The notes beneath the pieces are model-generated. The model ran no database searches, had not been told where the DNA came from, and worked only from the letters and a program-made list of their open reading frames with translations. A program made the position numbers and the translations under genes. Positions 22,906 to 34,626 of a stretch of DNA of 64,000 nt are shown here, one piece after another. How positions within the stretch are numbered: position 1 is the first letter of the stretch; each line of letters opens with the position of its first letter. Source of the stretch: Leptobrachium leishanense (taxonomy: Eukaryota > Chordata > Amphibia > Anura > Megophryidae); contig CM019064.1 of the NCBI GenBank assembly GCA_009667805.1, positions 74,026,400 through 74,090,399 on the forward strand, in the 5' to 3' direction.

Positions 22906-23539
22906 GTGACGAGGTCTTGGGACTGTCGGCAGCTGCCGTTCCCCCACGCTGTTGTCTTCCTGCAAAGACGTGACCATGTTGGCGGGCAGCGTCTTAGCGG
23001 CAGCGGTGGGAGAGAGCTCATAGCTGGGAGGAGGTGTTGCGTGAAGCTGCAAACAGGGACAAATAAACTAGACCTGAGCCGCACTGAGGATCTTTGGGTT
23101 GTGTCGGAGAAGACTTCACGCAGTGCTGCCATCAATATTTTTTGATAAATTCTTGGTTATACAATGAATGTGACTGTGGACAACAATCCGTGTTGTTGTG
23201 ACATCGCCTAAGCTTAACAAAACCAGGCCACGTCGGTAATCAAATCTCAAGGCAGTACAACAAGGTTGTGTTAGTGTGTGACATTTTTTGGCCAGGCAGG
23301 AAGTGTAGAATGTGCACAGTCACATTCATGGCCACAAATATGTTGACAAATTTATGACAAAGGGTCCATAGAAATGTCAATACATTTATGTACATATAAT
23401 TTTAACAGTGTGGAAACCAAGCAATACATATTAACTTATTAAGTAAGGAAAAGCAACGCACACAAACAGGAAAATATAGAAAAAATAGAAAATTTATTTA
23501 CAACATGGGGAAGGGAAGGGAACATGCCAAGGATGGCAA

Positions 23540-23790
23540 ACTGCCCAACAGTTACTGGCATTTGAGGAGATGTTGGAGCTGGTCCACATCTTTGATTACA
23601 AAGATTATGACTGCCGTAAGGGCCCTTACGGCAGGAAGAATAACACCCGCAAGGATCGTATCCTTGACAAGCTACGCACCACCATCCTGGAGCTGTTCGG
23701 GAAGGACCGGACGAAGGACCAGCTCCAAAAACGCTGGTCCGACCTCAAGGCACGCGAGCAGGAGCAGCTGAGGCACATTCCGGTTACATT
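23540..23790 (+). repeat. Inverted partial copy of the Myb/SANT exon
   Basis: Encodes EEMLELVHIFDYKDYDCR and DRILDKLRTTILELFGKD, matching exon 1 of the minus-strand gene at 25260-25576 with about a dozen more codons in the middle. It lies opposite in strand and directly after that gene's stop codon, making an inverted repeat inside the hAT element. It lacks a start methionine context and the downstream exons. Confidence 0.65.
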
Positions 23791-23812
23791 CGGGAGGAGG
23801 CTGCCACTGGTC

Positions 23813-25576
23813 TCACTGCCGCTCCAGGATGTCAGCGGCATTGCTTATGTGCTCCCGCAGTTCCTGGAGCAGTTCCTGGATGGCGTCGATGGTGGTTACA
23901 GCCAGGCGTAGCTCGCCGATCGCCTCCTGATTTATTATCCTGACACTGGAGGATGTGTCCGGTCTGGCTTCTCCTTCTATATATCCAATAAATGAAAGAA
24001 GGAAAATACAGTAAGTAAAGCAGGTTTCTATTTTTGACTGAAAGTCTTGAAAAAATATAACAGTAGTATATACCAGTGCTGGCGGCCTCCTCCTGCTCCT
24101 CCTCCTGCTCCTCCTCTTCCTCCTTCTGCTCCTCTTGTGCTATACATAAAAAAATTAAATTAAAATACAGTAAACACAAAATGTTTCTGTTTTTGACCAA
24201 AAGTCGTTGCAAAATAAAACAGTATATACCAGCGCTGGTGGTCGCCCGTGGCTCCTCCTCCACTGGGGCACTGGTGCCCGCCTGGGCAGATGCTGCCTTC
24301 TTCCTGTCTTCTGCCAAATCCAAAAAATAACACGTAAATAATGCAGACTGGAAAAAATGGTATATCTATACAATATATTGCCGAAAGTATTGCGACACCC
24401 CTCCACTACCCCACTAGCACTACCAGCTTGACACACCACTACTCCCATCTCATAGTTCTAAAGTCACAAAATATTTATTTATTTCCTCTGCACATAGACA
24501 TATATTACAGGTCAATTATATATTTTTTTCAGAAGTAAACATTACGTTTATTCAATAAAAACTATTATTTGTGTTGTGTGCATACAAAACGCATTGTGCT
24601 GACTGCTTTTAGTTATTTTATAGAAGGCCTCAGCCTCAGTTTCACTTTCATTTTCTGCTAATAAAACTGGATATAGCAGAAACAACAGAAATCCGCCATT
24701 TTGTTTTGAAATTTGCATCTAAAGCGTTCAATAATGACACTGCTGCAGCAAACTGAATTGCTGCGCTGCAACAATTCAGCAGCTGCTGAGGATGTATTGA
24801 AGGCGGCTCTGTTTGGATGCACTTTCAGAAAAACTACATGTCCCATCCTACCACTTAGCAGAGACGCAGAGATTTTTATTGATGCGCAGGTGGGAGCCAA
24901 TATTGGACAAGCTGCGGGTCTTCTCGTATGCATCACTCAATCACAACAACCCCCCCCCAGCTCACTACAGTACACAGTGCCAAAAGAAATCCAGCATTGT
25001 AACTTCATCTACATACATCAAATGTCACAATTTTCACGAATACGTAAAATCACAAAAAGGAAGAGCTATGGCAAAAATGCATGTATGACGAGTCGTGAAA
25101 ACGCAAAGCTATACACAATCACATTGCATGAAAAAAGGACTAGATAAATCAACGTATTTCTATGCACATTAGCACATGCAAGCACATTATTATTATTATA
25201 CAGGATTTATATAGCGCCAACAGTTTGCGCAGCGCTTTACAATATAACATGACACTTACGTTTGGCTATGACACACCGGATGTGCCTCAGCTGCTCCTGC
25301 TCGCGCGTCTTGAGGTCAGACCAGCGTTTTCGGAGCTGGTCCTTCGTCCGGTCTTTCCCAAATAATTCCGCGATGGTGGTGCGTAGCTTATCTAGGATAC
25401 GGTTCTTGCGCGCGTTATTCTTTCTGCCGTAAGGGCCCTTTAAGATCAAAGATGCGGACCAGATCCAACATCTCGTCAAACGCCATGTTGCTGGCCCACT
25501 TCTTCCTGGGTGTCTCTGGGGTGGAAGCAGATGAGGAGGTGTCCGAATGGGACTCTCTGTCTCTTCCTTCAGCCAT
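23813..25576 (-). pseudogene. Myb/SANT-like DNA-binding gene, broken
   Basis: Exon 1 (25576-25260) starts MAEGRDRESHSD and encodes a trihelix-type Myb/SANT domain: MLDLVRIFD, ILDKLRTTIAELFGKDR and LRKRWSDLKTREQEQLRHI. It ends at a GTAAGT donor. A small internal deletion near 25440 shifts its frame compared with the copy at 23540-23790. Further exons are a Glu/Ala-rich one (24310-24230), a second acidic one (about 24138-24072), and a last coiled-coil exon (about 23980-23813, ending ADILERQ then stop). The two acidic exons share the same donor, GGTATATAC. MSANTD-type genes of this kind are known as the accessory DNA-binding protein of Harbinger transposons. Its presence inside a hAT frame is unexpected. 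Confidence 0.6.
25183..25250 (-). mobile_element. LINE 3' tail
   Basis: The (TTA)n run followed by ATATAGCGCCAACAG and GCGCAGCGCTTTACAATA is the reverse-complemented 3' terminus of the LINE seen at 50725 and 58190. It lies just beyond the donor of the Myb/SANT exon. Confidence 0.55.
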
Positions 25577-27925
25577 GATAAAGAATTTCTATATTTTTTG
25601 GCAATTGTCAAAACTCTCTACAAAAATGGCTCAATAAAGTTACGACATCCGCGCGCGCGCGCATGCGCAACCCGCGGACGAATCGGATCCGACCAGATTA
25701 CGAGTTTTCGTATCGACAGAATTATCGGATCATTGGAAACAAAAAAAACAAGTGATATAACCGGTAATAGTTAAATATACGATGTCCAGAATTACCGAAA
25801 TGGAACCGAAATCACGAATGGAACCGAAATCATGAATAGAGTGAAAATAAATTTCGATTTGACACATTTCAAGTCTATTCGAAAATTCCGAAAATATTTC
25901 GTTTCGGCTCGGAAAACTTTTCAGATCTGCCGTTTTCGGATCTAAAAATTTTCGGAAAATCAGCCGCATCCGAGAACAAAATTCCGAAACCCGAAACGCA
26001 CATCCCTAGTCTTGCAGTGAGAGACCTTAGAGCTGACTGTGCCTCCTGTAGTGATTGCAGTCCTGTACTGAAAGCTGAGCACTGGAAGCAAGAAAAGCAG
26101 CATCATGGCAGCTGCACACAGCATTCCACTACCTGAGACAATGAGGGTGAGTGGGGATTGCAGCAGTAACTGGGATAACTTCAGAGCTGAGTTTGAGGAT
26201 TACTCCCTAGCAACAGGATTACATGAGAAGCCTGCAGCAGTGCAAGCAGCTACACTGAGGAGAGTGATGGGCAGTGAATGCCTTCATGTTTACAAGCATA
26301 ATCTGAACCTCACAGAGGAGCAGAAGAGTGACACTAAAGCCATCCTGGATGCATTAGAAGTTTTTTTCAGACCCTCTAAAAATGTCATATATGAAAGATA
26401 TATATTTGGCTGCTGCAAGCAAGAAGAAGGTGAAACAATAGATAACTTTGTCACATGGCTAAGAGAAAAAGATGCAAGCTGTGAGTATGGGTCTCTGAGA
26501 GATGAACTTATTCGTGACAAAATAGTTCTAGGTGTCACTAGTGAAAGCACACGCCGACGCTTATTAAGAGAACATGATTTAAATCTACAAGCAGCAATTG
26601 TGATATGTCGTACTGCAGAGCTTACTGACAAACATATGAGAGCTATGGAGCAGGATAAACAGACTGACAGTATTAATGCAGCCTCCAAGCAACAGCCAAG
26701 CTTGAAGAACCACCAGCTTCAGCACAAAAATCACCTCCGCAACTCACCTGGGAGCGCGCTTACATCATGCAAGTACTGTGGCAATGTACATATACGAGAA
26801 AAAGGACAGTGTCCTGCATATGGGAAAAGCGGTAGAGCATGTGGTAGATTAAATCATTTTGCTGGAGTGTGTTTGTCCAGTAAAAAAGAAGCAAGGAACC
26901 TGCACACACTTGAGCACAGGTCAGATCTTGAGGATGCACACTTGCTTAGCACTGATGTGGTTTACACAAAGGAATGCATTGGTGCTGTACAATCTAAAGG
27001 ACAAAAATGGTTTGTAAATATCATACTAAATAATATATGCCAACCCTGCCAGCTGGACTCGGGTGCAACGTGTAATGTTATGGGTTTAAAAGATAAAATG
27101 AAACTGGCACCTAGGGCACCTCTTCAGCCTAGTGGCACCAAATTGAAATTATATTCAGGGGAGTTAATGGAATCATTAGGGCGTTTCCAAACAGAATGCT
27201 GCATACGTGGACATATGCACAAACTTGAATTTGAGATTGTGGAGGCTGATCAGAAACCGCTACTGTCTGGTTCAACATGTGAGCACCTGGGTCTGATGCA
27301 GTTCACCATTCCTGCTGAGCTCCACAATGTCGATAATCTGTCTGCGAAATCCTTGACTAGGCCACTGACAAAACAGCAAATCCTCAAAGTCTATAGTGAT
27401 GTGTTTGATGGCCCCATAATATCTGTTCCAGGAGAGGTTCACTTTGAACTTGACCCTACCATTCCACCAGTACAATGTGCACCACGCAATGTGCCAGTAG
27501 CCATTAAGCCGCAGATCAAAGCGCAACTGGATAAGTATGAAGCTGAAGGGCATCTTATTTCAGTATCAGAGCCTACGGACTGGATAAGCAACATGGTAGT
27601 TATTAGGAAGCCTGAGAAGATCAGAATTTGCATCGATCCCAAGTTTTTGAATATGGCCCTGAGGCGGTCACACTACTTAATGCCAACACTTGACGATGTT
27701 TTGCACAAACTACCCAAAGCACGGATTTTTACCCTTGTTGATGCTAGAGATGCCTTTTTGCAGTGCAAACTAGATCAAAATAGTAGCTACATGACCACAT
27801 TCTGGACTCCTTGGGGCAGAAAAAGATGGCTCAAACTGCCATTTGGAGTCTCTGTAGCACCGGAGGTATATCAGCGAAAGCAGCATGAACTATTATGTGG
27901 GCTCGATGGAATTGAGCCAATAGCC

Positions 27926-29042
27926 TGTAGCGCTGTGTTAAAATCTTGCTGTGGCAGTACCTATTTTTGGCCACAAGATGGAGACTATCGCGATCAGAGA
28001 CACTGGACATTGGGACTACAATGCCCGGCATGCTTTGCAAGAAGACAGGAAGTGGGTGGGGACTGGACACTTACATCCTCTGCCTCGTGGAGAACGCGGC
28101 AGAGCGCGCCAGGGAACGAGAGGGAGCAGACGCAGTGCCATACTTTGTGAGAGGACCTAGGGCGGAGAGCAAGTGAGACCTGTCAGTGCTGTCACCGGGT
28201 GATTCAGTCGCAAGAGAAGGAGCCCTCCAAGTTCCAGAGTTGCTGCAAAAGGGAACCAACCGAAGACCTCGAGTAAAGAGTCACCGCAAGCGGATCGGGG
28301 ACAGAGAGCAGGCGGTGAGCTGAGGAAAAGTCGTGGACAAGCTACGGGAAGTCAGACAACGGATCCGGATGCTAGTATCCCCAGTCAAAATCCAGCGGGG
28401 AGACGTCCTGGGTCAGCGGAGCCTAAAGCAACCGGCGGATGGGTGAGAGGCCTCCAAGGCCGTTTATAATACAAAGAGCACGCTGCTGTTTTCTCTTTAA
28501 AGTCCACAGGGCCCCAACTTGACTAGTCGAAGACCTTTCTTAAGTAATTTCACTGGCCAGTTGAACAGTACCCGGGTACCTTATACACATACACACCTTT
28601 TACATTCCGGGACTTAACCTGTGCAGGACTCATTTTTGTTACGACTCGGAACGGGGGTTAAAGATACGTTCCGAATATATTTTTCTCTTTTTCCGCTGCG
28701 CGTTTACCGTGATACGAAGTGATTGTATATTCTGGGGTTCCGCTACGTGTCCCTTTTCTGAATATTCGTGCAATTGCATTTTCTTTTATGTTCGGTTACG
28801 AATATTTTATTTTCCGAAATACGAAGCCTCGTGTTTCGTTTCCTTTCCGCTACGCGTTTTATCGCAATACGAAAGTACTGTAATAATATCTGTGAATACC
28901 GTATCTTAATATCTGCCAAATATTTTAGTAAACTATTTAAATGATAAAAACCCACAACTGTGTTGGAGTATATTTATTCCCTAGTGCGGGGAGACTGACC
29001 CGTGGTTCATTTTCAGCGGCTCCTCCGGGAGTGAGCGCTACA
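27926..29042. mobile_element. Solo LTR inserted in the RT gene
   Basis: Begins TGTAGCGCT and ends AGCGCTACA, a 9-bp perfect terminal inverted repeat with TG...CA. AGCC flanks it on both sides (27922-27925, 29043-29046), a 4-bp target duplication. At 1117 bp it has no internal coding region, as expected for a solo LTR left by recombination. Source family and orientation unknown. Short open frames inside are not genes. Confidence 0.8.
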
Positions 29043-30085
29043 AGCCGATGACATTCTCATAGTTGGCTGCGGTGATACAGATGAAGAAGCTGCACATGAC
29101 CCTGATGAGAAGCTACTAGCACTACTGGATCGTTGCAGGGAGGTGAGGCTGAGACTCAGCGTAAAGAAATTGCAGTTCAAGGTGCAAGAAGTCCATTTCC
29201 ATGGACATATCCTGTCCTCACAAGGCTTAAAAGCAGACCCTGATAAGATTGGAGCCATTGTGGACATGCCACAGCCTTCCGATGCCAAAGCATTACAGCG
29301 TTTTATTGGCTTTGTCACATATCTAGCTAAATTCATGCCACACCTGTCTGAGGTGTGTGAGCCATTAAGAAGACTTCTGGATAAGGATGCAGTGTGGCAC
29401 TGGCTTCCCAAACATGACCAGGCAGTGGAGAAGATAAAACAATTGTCACTGACGCTCCGGTGTTGAAATATTATGATGTCACAAAGCCTGTTACAATACA
29501 AAGTGATTCAAGCAAAAATGGCCTAGGATGTTGTCTACTGCAAGAGGAGCAGCCAGTTGCATATGCATCCAGAGCTCTTTCATCAGCTGAGCAAAATTAT
29601 GCTCAAATTGAAAAAGAATGTTTAAGCATTGTGTTTGCCTGTCAGCGCTTCCATCACTATCTTTATGGCCGGGATACAATCACAGCTGAAACAGATCACA
29701 AATCACTAATAGCCATATTTAAGAAGCCTCTTTTGTGTGCTCCCAAGCGTTTGCAGAGCATGATGCTTACATTGCAGCATTACAACCTCGATGTGGTCTA
29801 CAAGCCAGGAAGTCAAATGTACATCAGTGATACCCTGAGCAGAGCTACTACGACTCATGTGACACCCAGAAATGAGCATGAGCACCATACAGTTTGTTTG
29901 CTGCAGCAGGAACAACTTTTCTTTGCTGAAGTCAATCAAGCAGATTATTTTAACGTCACAGATCAGCGTCTACATCAGCTTCAACAGCACACAGACCGAG
30001 ATGAAACCTTACAAGCGCTAAAGTCAATAGTTCTAAACGGGTGGCCTGATGACAAGGATACAGCACCTGCAATTGTGAAGGAGTA

Positions 30086-32122
30086 CAGTATTCCCCCGCA
30101 TATTCGCGGTTCGGTAATCGCGGACTCAGTCATTCGCGGATTTTGCCGCTTACCACGTGGTAGCTCTCGCGAGAGTTTTGTTGGGGGGAAAGAACAGCAC
30201 TAAGATGCCGCACAAACGCTCTGCTCCTTCTAAGGCTTCTACAAATGAAGCAAAACGGCAGAAGAAGTTTAAAACACTTCAGGAGAAGGTTGAACTGCTG
30301 GATTTACTCCGGAGAAAAAAAGTTATGCAGCAGTAGCGCCATTACGGCATCAACGAAAGCACCGTACTCTACATAAAGAAGAACGAGGCAGCGATCAGGA
30401 GCACTGTAGCAGTAAGTTTCTGTGACAGTGCCAAGAAGGTAACAACTGTAAGAAATAAGAATATTGTCAGGATGGAATCTGCCTTGGCATTGTGGATCAC
30501 TGACTGCAGGAAGAAAAACATCCCCTTGGATGGTAACATCATCCGTGAGAAAGCACGAAAATTGGACCAGCAGTTTGCTACAGATGCAGAAAATCCAGGA
30601 CCATCAATAGCACCGGACCCTCAAGATTTTCAAGCCAGTAAGGGCTGGTTCGATCGTTTTCAGAAACGATTCAATATTAAAAGTGTTTCTCTACATGGTG
30701 AGGCAGCATCTGCAGACACAGAAGCTGCGCAGAAGTACCCTGAGACCTTCAGGCACATGATAGAGGAGAAGGGTTACAAGCCTGAACAAGTTTTCAATAT
30801 GGATGAGACTGGTTTGTTCTGGAAGAAGATGCCGTCCAGAACTTACATCATGAAGGATGAAGCCAAAGCTCCAGGGTTTAAGGCCCAAAAGGACAGAGTG
30901 ACACTCATTATGTGTGGCAATGCTGCTGGTTACATGATGAAACCAGGCCTCATTCACAAGTCAGCGAACCCCAGGGCCCTCAAAAACAAAAATAAAAACC
31001 TGCTACCGGTCTACTGGATGCACAACGCTAAGGCCTGGATTACCAAAGTCCTAGGTTCTAACTGGTTCCACCAGTGCTTCATCCCTCAAGCTAAAGAATA
31101 CCTCCACAATTTAGGCATGGACTTTAAGGTGTTGCTCATTATGGATAATGCTGGGGGCCACCCTTTGGATCTGTATTATGAGGGAGTCCAGATTGAATTC
31201 CTCCCTGCCAACACCACCTCCCTCATCCAACCTATGGACCAAGGTGTGATCCGTGCCTTTAAGGCTCTTTATACCCGCAATTCTCTCCAACACCTTGTGG
31301 ATGCAATGGACACGGATGAGAATTTTACATTAAAGGGTTACTGGCGTAACTTTACTATTGCAACGTGCCTTTCAGTCATCCAAACTGCTCTTAAGGAGAT
31401 GAAAAAGGAAACCCTCAATGCATGCTGGAAGAAGCTGTGGCCAGAGAGTGTCCATGACTACAAGGGCTTGTCGCCTGAAGAAATTCAGCATGAAGCTGTC
31501 GACAAGGCTGTGACACTGGCAAAGATACTTGGTGGCGAAGGGTTCGAAGACATCACTCAAGAGGAGGTCAACAATCTCATCGATGCCCACTCTGAACCCC
31601 TGACAGATCAGGATTTGTTGGAGTTAACCGAGTCTGTCAGTGAAGAGGAGAAGGAAGTGACAGATCGCGAGGAAGAGGAGCAGGGCTTGACGTTGGAACG
31701 TCTGTCCCAGATAATGAGAACCACAAAAGAGTTGCAAGGGATGATTGAAGCATGGGATCCCCATATGGTTCGGGCTCTAAAAGTTAATAATGGCATTGAT
31801 GCTGCCATTCAAACATATAAAACCGTCTTCACCACCATGAAGAAACAACGACAGCAACTTCCCATTACAATGTTCCTTAAACCTATCAAGCAAAGCCAGC
31901 ATGAAACCCCACCAGAAGACGACCTGTCAGAAGATACCACTGAAACACCTGAAGAATAGGAGCTGTAAATCACCTGCTTTCATTGTACAGTATTATTGGT
32001 GAGTACCCATACATTTTACTGTATAGTACTGAGCGTTTTTTTGACGCATCCAAAATTCGCGGTTTTTCAATATTCGCGGTGGTTGCTGGAACGTAACCCC
32101 CGCGAATTTCGGGGGAATACTG
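30086..32122 (+). mobile_element. Tigger (pogo-type) transposon
   Basis: The inverted ends are CAGTATTCCCCCGC and its complement, ending GGGGGAATACTG. TA flanks both sides (30084-30085, 32123-32124). Subterminal words ATTCGCGG recur at both ends. About 2.04 kb, with a transposase that is open but for one stop codon. Inserted in the Ty3 pol frame between RNase H and integrase. Confidence 0.93.
30205..31959 (+). pseudogene. Tigger transposase (TIGD1/CENP-B-like), one stop codon
   Basis: Starts MPHKRSAPSKAST at 30205. A TAG at 30334-30336 (codon 44) interrupts the first helix-turn-helix (YGINESTVLYIKK follows it). From there the frame is open for about 540 codons; the longest uninterrupted ATG frame begins at 30472. 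It has a CENP-B-type DNA-binding region (DPQDFQASKGWFDRFQKRF). The DDE-superfamily core carries Asp in FNMDETGLFWKK, LLIMDNAGGHP and QPMDQGVIRAFKALY. The C-terminus is acidic. Full family length, about 584 codons. The small number of defects suggests a fairly young insertion. Confidence 0.92.
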
Positions 32123-32277
32123 TATTGGTCTTTCAGAGATGAGATCAGCGTACAAAATGGTATTTTGTACAAAGGCCCAAGAGTTATAATGCCAAGGTCA
32201 CTGAGAGCAGAAATGTTATTACGCATTCACTCAAGCCACATTGGGGGTGAGGCGTGCTACAGACAAGCTCGCAATAC

Positions 32278-34283
32278 GCTTTGTCATGTATATTACACAA
32301 AGGAATTTTAAAATGGATGCCTGTAGCCATTTTGTTTTTAAAGACAGTTTCTTTTCTTTAAAATTTTCTCTAGGTTTAGAAATGAACGAGATTTTTTTTT
32401 ACAGAGTTCATTCCTGGGTGAAGTCTTTTATATTTTTTTTAAGAAGTGCCAGTTATGAAGGAACCTAGAATGTTTGTGTGTGATAAGGCTAGGGTTAAGT
32501 GCTAAGACGTGTCATAATTCAATTTATTGGTCTGTCTTAAGTTTTTAAAACAAAAGATATTTTGTCTTTTGGGTATAGGAATAAGAGTTAATATCTCTAA
32601 TATAGATTTATATTTACAAAATATATGTTTATAATCAAGGTATATTTTATTATATTTACAGTAAGAAATATATACTCCAATAGATATTGTAAAAAGTATA
32701 TAAGTGGTAAATAATAAAAATTACTAAAGAATAGATTCTGTTGAGTTAACCAGAAAAGAATTTAGCTGATAGGACTCTGAGTAACTAAAAGGGAGTAGGG
32801 ATATAAATCAGAGATGATAGGTAGAGACACTGTGTCTAATGACTGAGAGAGAGGTTCTTTGTGTAGATTGATCTTTTGACCCGAGATAAGAATATTAAAA
32901 AGAAATGGTGGAATTAATTAAGAAGTGCAATACTGCCCTCTAGAGGATAGTAAATATTATAATTGATATATCAATAATATTGCCAGTGACGTCAAATTGA
33001 CTATAATAAGCGGCAATGTTATTTGCAAGTCAGTCGGAGATTCCAGCATTCAGACTCACACCGCAATGCATTCAGACGTCCAGTACACATGACACTCTGA
33101 GAGTCGGAGATTCCAGCATTCAGACTCACACCGCAATGCATTCAGACGTCCAGTACACATGACACTCAGAGTCGGAGATTCCAGCATTCAGACTCACACT
33201 GCAATGCATTACACATGACCCTCTGAGAGTCCAAGATTCCAACACTCAGACTCACACCACGATGCAGGCAGATCCCAAGACATGAGGCAATCAAGATTCT
33301 CACCAAATCTCTAACTCACATGCATTGATTATCTGATATCGATAATCTTCACACATTCCAAAAATATTACATCAGGAATTCCAAGGCAGACTTATCAAAA
33401 TCCAAATTGGACAGGTAATGTATGAAATGAAGGAATTAATGTAATTATATATATTTGTAGATATTCTTGCAACGTAGACTGAGACTTCTCAGATACTTGG
33501 GTTAGATCCAAATTCTAAGTATTTTCTATTCTGCAGATAGAAATATGAAGAAGTGGATATAAGGATTTATTCCTAAAAGAAATGTTGTAAGATTGATACC
33601 AATATATATATTGAATTTGGAAATTACTGTGATTAAAATTAATAAGCAAGGAATTATATAACTACAAAATAAAAAGCAAAAGATTAGAAGTTTGATTCTC
33701 GAGATTAGGGGAGGATTCACTAAATAAGTTTTTATTACTTATCATTAAATTAGCTCATCTTTTGTTGATCCATGTAGCATAGAGATATATATATATCTAT
33801 AAGAGCTGGCTGGTTAAACATTGTTTGCTGGAAATGCATGTTGTATTAAGCGGAAATGTTTATTAACCATTTGTGTATTAGTTACTAACTGATAAGGTAA
33901 ATGATATTAATCATATATGCAGTTACTAACCGGAGATACATATATTGTGAAGCTAGTTTTTATATGCTGATGGATTGTGGTTTGTAAATTTTTGTTTATG
34001 ATATGAGATTTGAAACTTTTTTGTATACGTAATAATATATATATATTTTTATCCGATTATTGATTATTGTATTTTTCAAAGCAAAACACAGACAATTAAA
34101 AGAATTCAGGATAATTTCTAAGAAATATAAACGATTGATATTTGTGTCTCGTATAAGTTTCTTATGAAATAATAATCCCTGATATATTGGAGGCAACTGC
34201 CGAGGTAGGTCCAGTAAGTCCAATATAGACATATTGGAGGCTTGGCTGATAAGTCCAATATATAACGTGTTGTATTCATGTGC
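32278..34283. mobile_element. AT-rich LTR-like insertion in Ty3 integrase
   Basis: The Ty3 integrase frame (ACYRQARN) breaks near 32276 and resumes near 34286. The intervening 2 kb is very AT-rich, has no coding frame, and contains a 70-bp tandem repeat (33037-33255). Near its right end are two ATATTGGAGGC words, as seen next to primer sites of some vertebrate endogenous retroviruses. Exact termini and target duplication could not be fixed. Alternatives: a long solo LTR, or a non-autonomous DNA element. Confidence 0.45.
33037..33255. repeat. ~70-bp tandem repeat, 3-4 units
   Basis: GAGATTCCAGCATTCAGACT with CACACCGCAATGCATTC and ACATGACACTC, three clear units and a diverged fourth. It may be a regulatory repeat of the LTR-like insertion. 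Confidence 0.75.
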
Positions 34284-34626
34284 AGAGATTATATCCGACA
34301 GCTTTACTGCAAGGTGAAATCAAAGATTTTGTCAGTAATTGTCCCACTTGCAATGAATTTGCACACTTCCAACAAAAAGAGACCATGATGTCGCATGAGA
34401 TACCTACACGTCCTTGGCAGATTGTCAGTATGGACTTATTCAACTATGCGGGAAAAGAGTACCTGATATTAGTTGATCATTACTCAGACTTCTGGGAAAT
34501 TGAACTGCTTCCTGACTTATCCACTGAAACTACAGTTAAGAGGTGCAAGGCACAGTTTGCACGTCATGGCCAACCTGATAAAGTGATTTCTGATAATGGC
34601 CCACATTCACACGGACTCATTAAATA

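Larger units (their letters stand above)
21435..26008. mobile_element. 4.6-kb hAT element carrying a Myb/SANT gene
   Basis: A perfect 8-bp duplication GTCTTGCA lies at 21427-21434 and 26009-26016. The ends are TAGGCTTGTGC and, inward from the right, TAGGGATGTGC. Both subterminal regions are rich in TTCGG/CCGAAA words. No hAT transposase is visible. The interior holds a piggyBac-like fragment (22186-22905), a broken Myb/SANT gene (23813-25576, minus) and an inverted partial copy of its first exon. Confidence 0.88.
21208..34614 (+). mobile_element. Ty3/gypsy retrotransposon with nested insertions
   Basis: Order: putative LTR and primer site (21208-21385), leader, gag-pol from 26105, and truncation in integrase near 34614. 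Four elements lie inside it: a hAT at 21435-26008, a solo LTR at 27926-29042, a Tigger at 30086-32122 and an AT-rich LTR-like block at 32278-34283. A Harbinger-like MITE (34627-35444) sits at its broken end. Without the insertions about 5.2 kb of the retroelement remains. Confidence 0.8.
26105..34614 (+). pseudogene. Ty3/gypsy gag-pol, interrupted
   Basis: Gag (from MAAAHSIPLPE) has a capsid-like region and a Cys/His knuckle starting CKYCGNVHIREKGQCPAYG. The protease motif is CQLDSGATCNVM (about residues 315-327). The reverse transcriptase runs from IRICIDPKFLNMAL to LPFGVSVAPEVYQ at 27600-27925. The RT active-site Asp pair is reached only after the solo LTR, at 29047. RNase H (TIQSDSSKNGLG, AETDHKS) follows a frameshift near 29443. 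The frame then stops at the Tigger insertion (30085) and resumes at 32125 as the integrase zinc-binding region (IHSSHIGG). It resumes again at about 34286 (CPTCNEF, then MDLF and SDNGP of the integrase core) and ends near 34614. No chromodomain or 3' LTR is seen. Confidence 0.88.

Noticed and set aside
24368..24410. Tc1-like terminal repeat (TTGCCGAAAGTATTGCGACA)
   Set aside because: Resembles one end of a vertebrate Tc1 family, but no matching second end or TA-flanked unit was found, so it was not listed as an element.
27946..28259. Short frames within the solo LTR
   Set aside because: No recognisable domain, overlapping on both strands, inside non-coding LTR.
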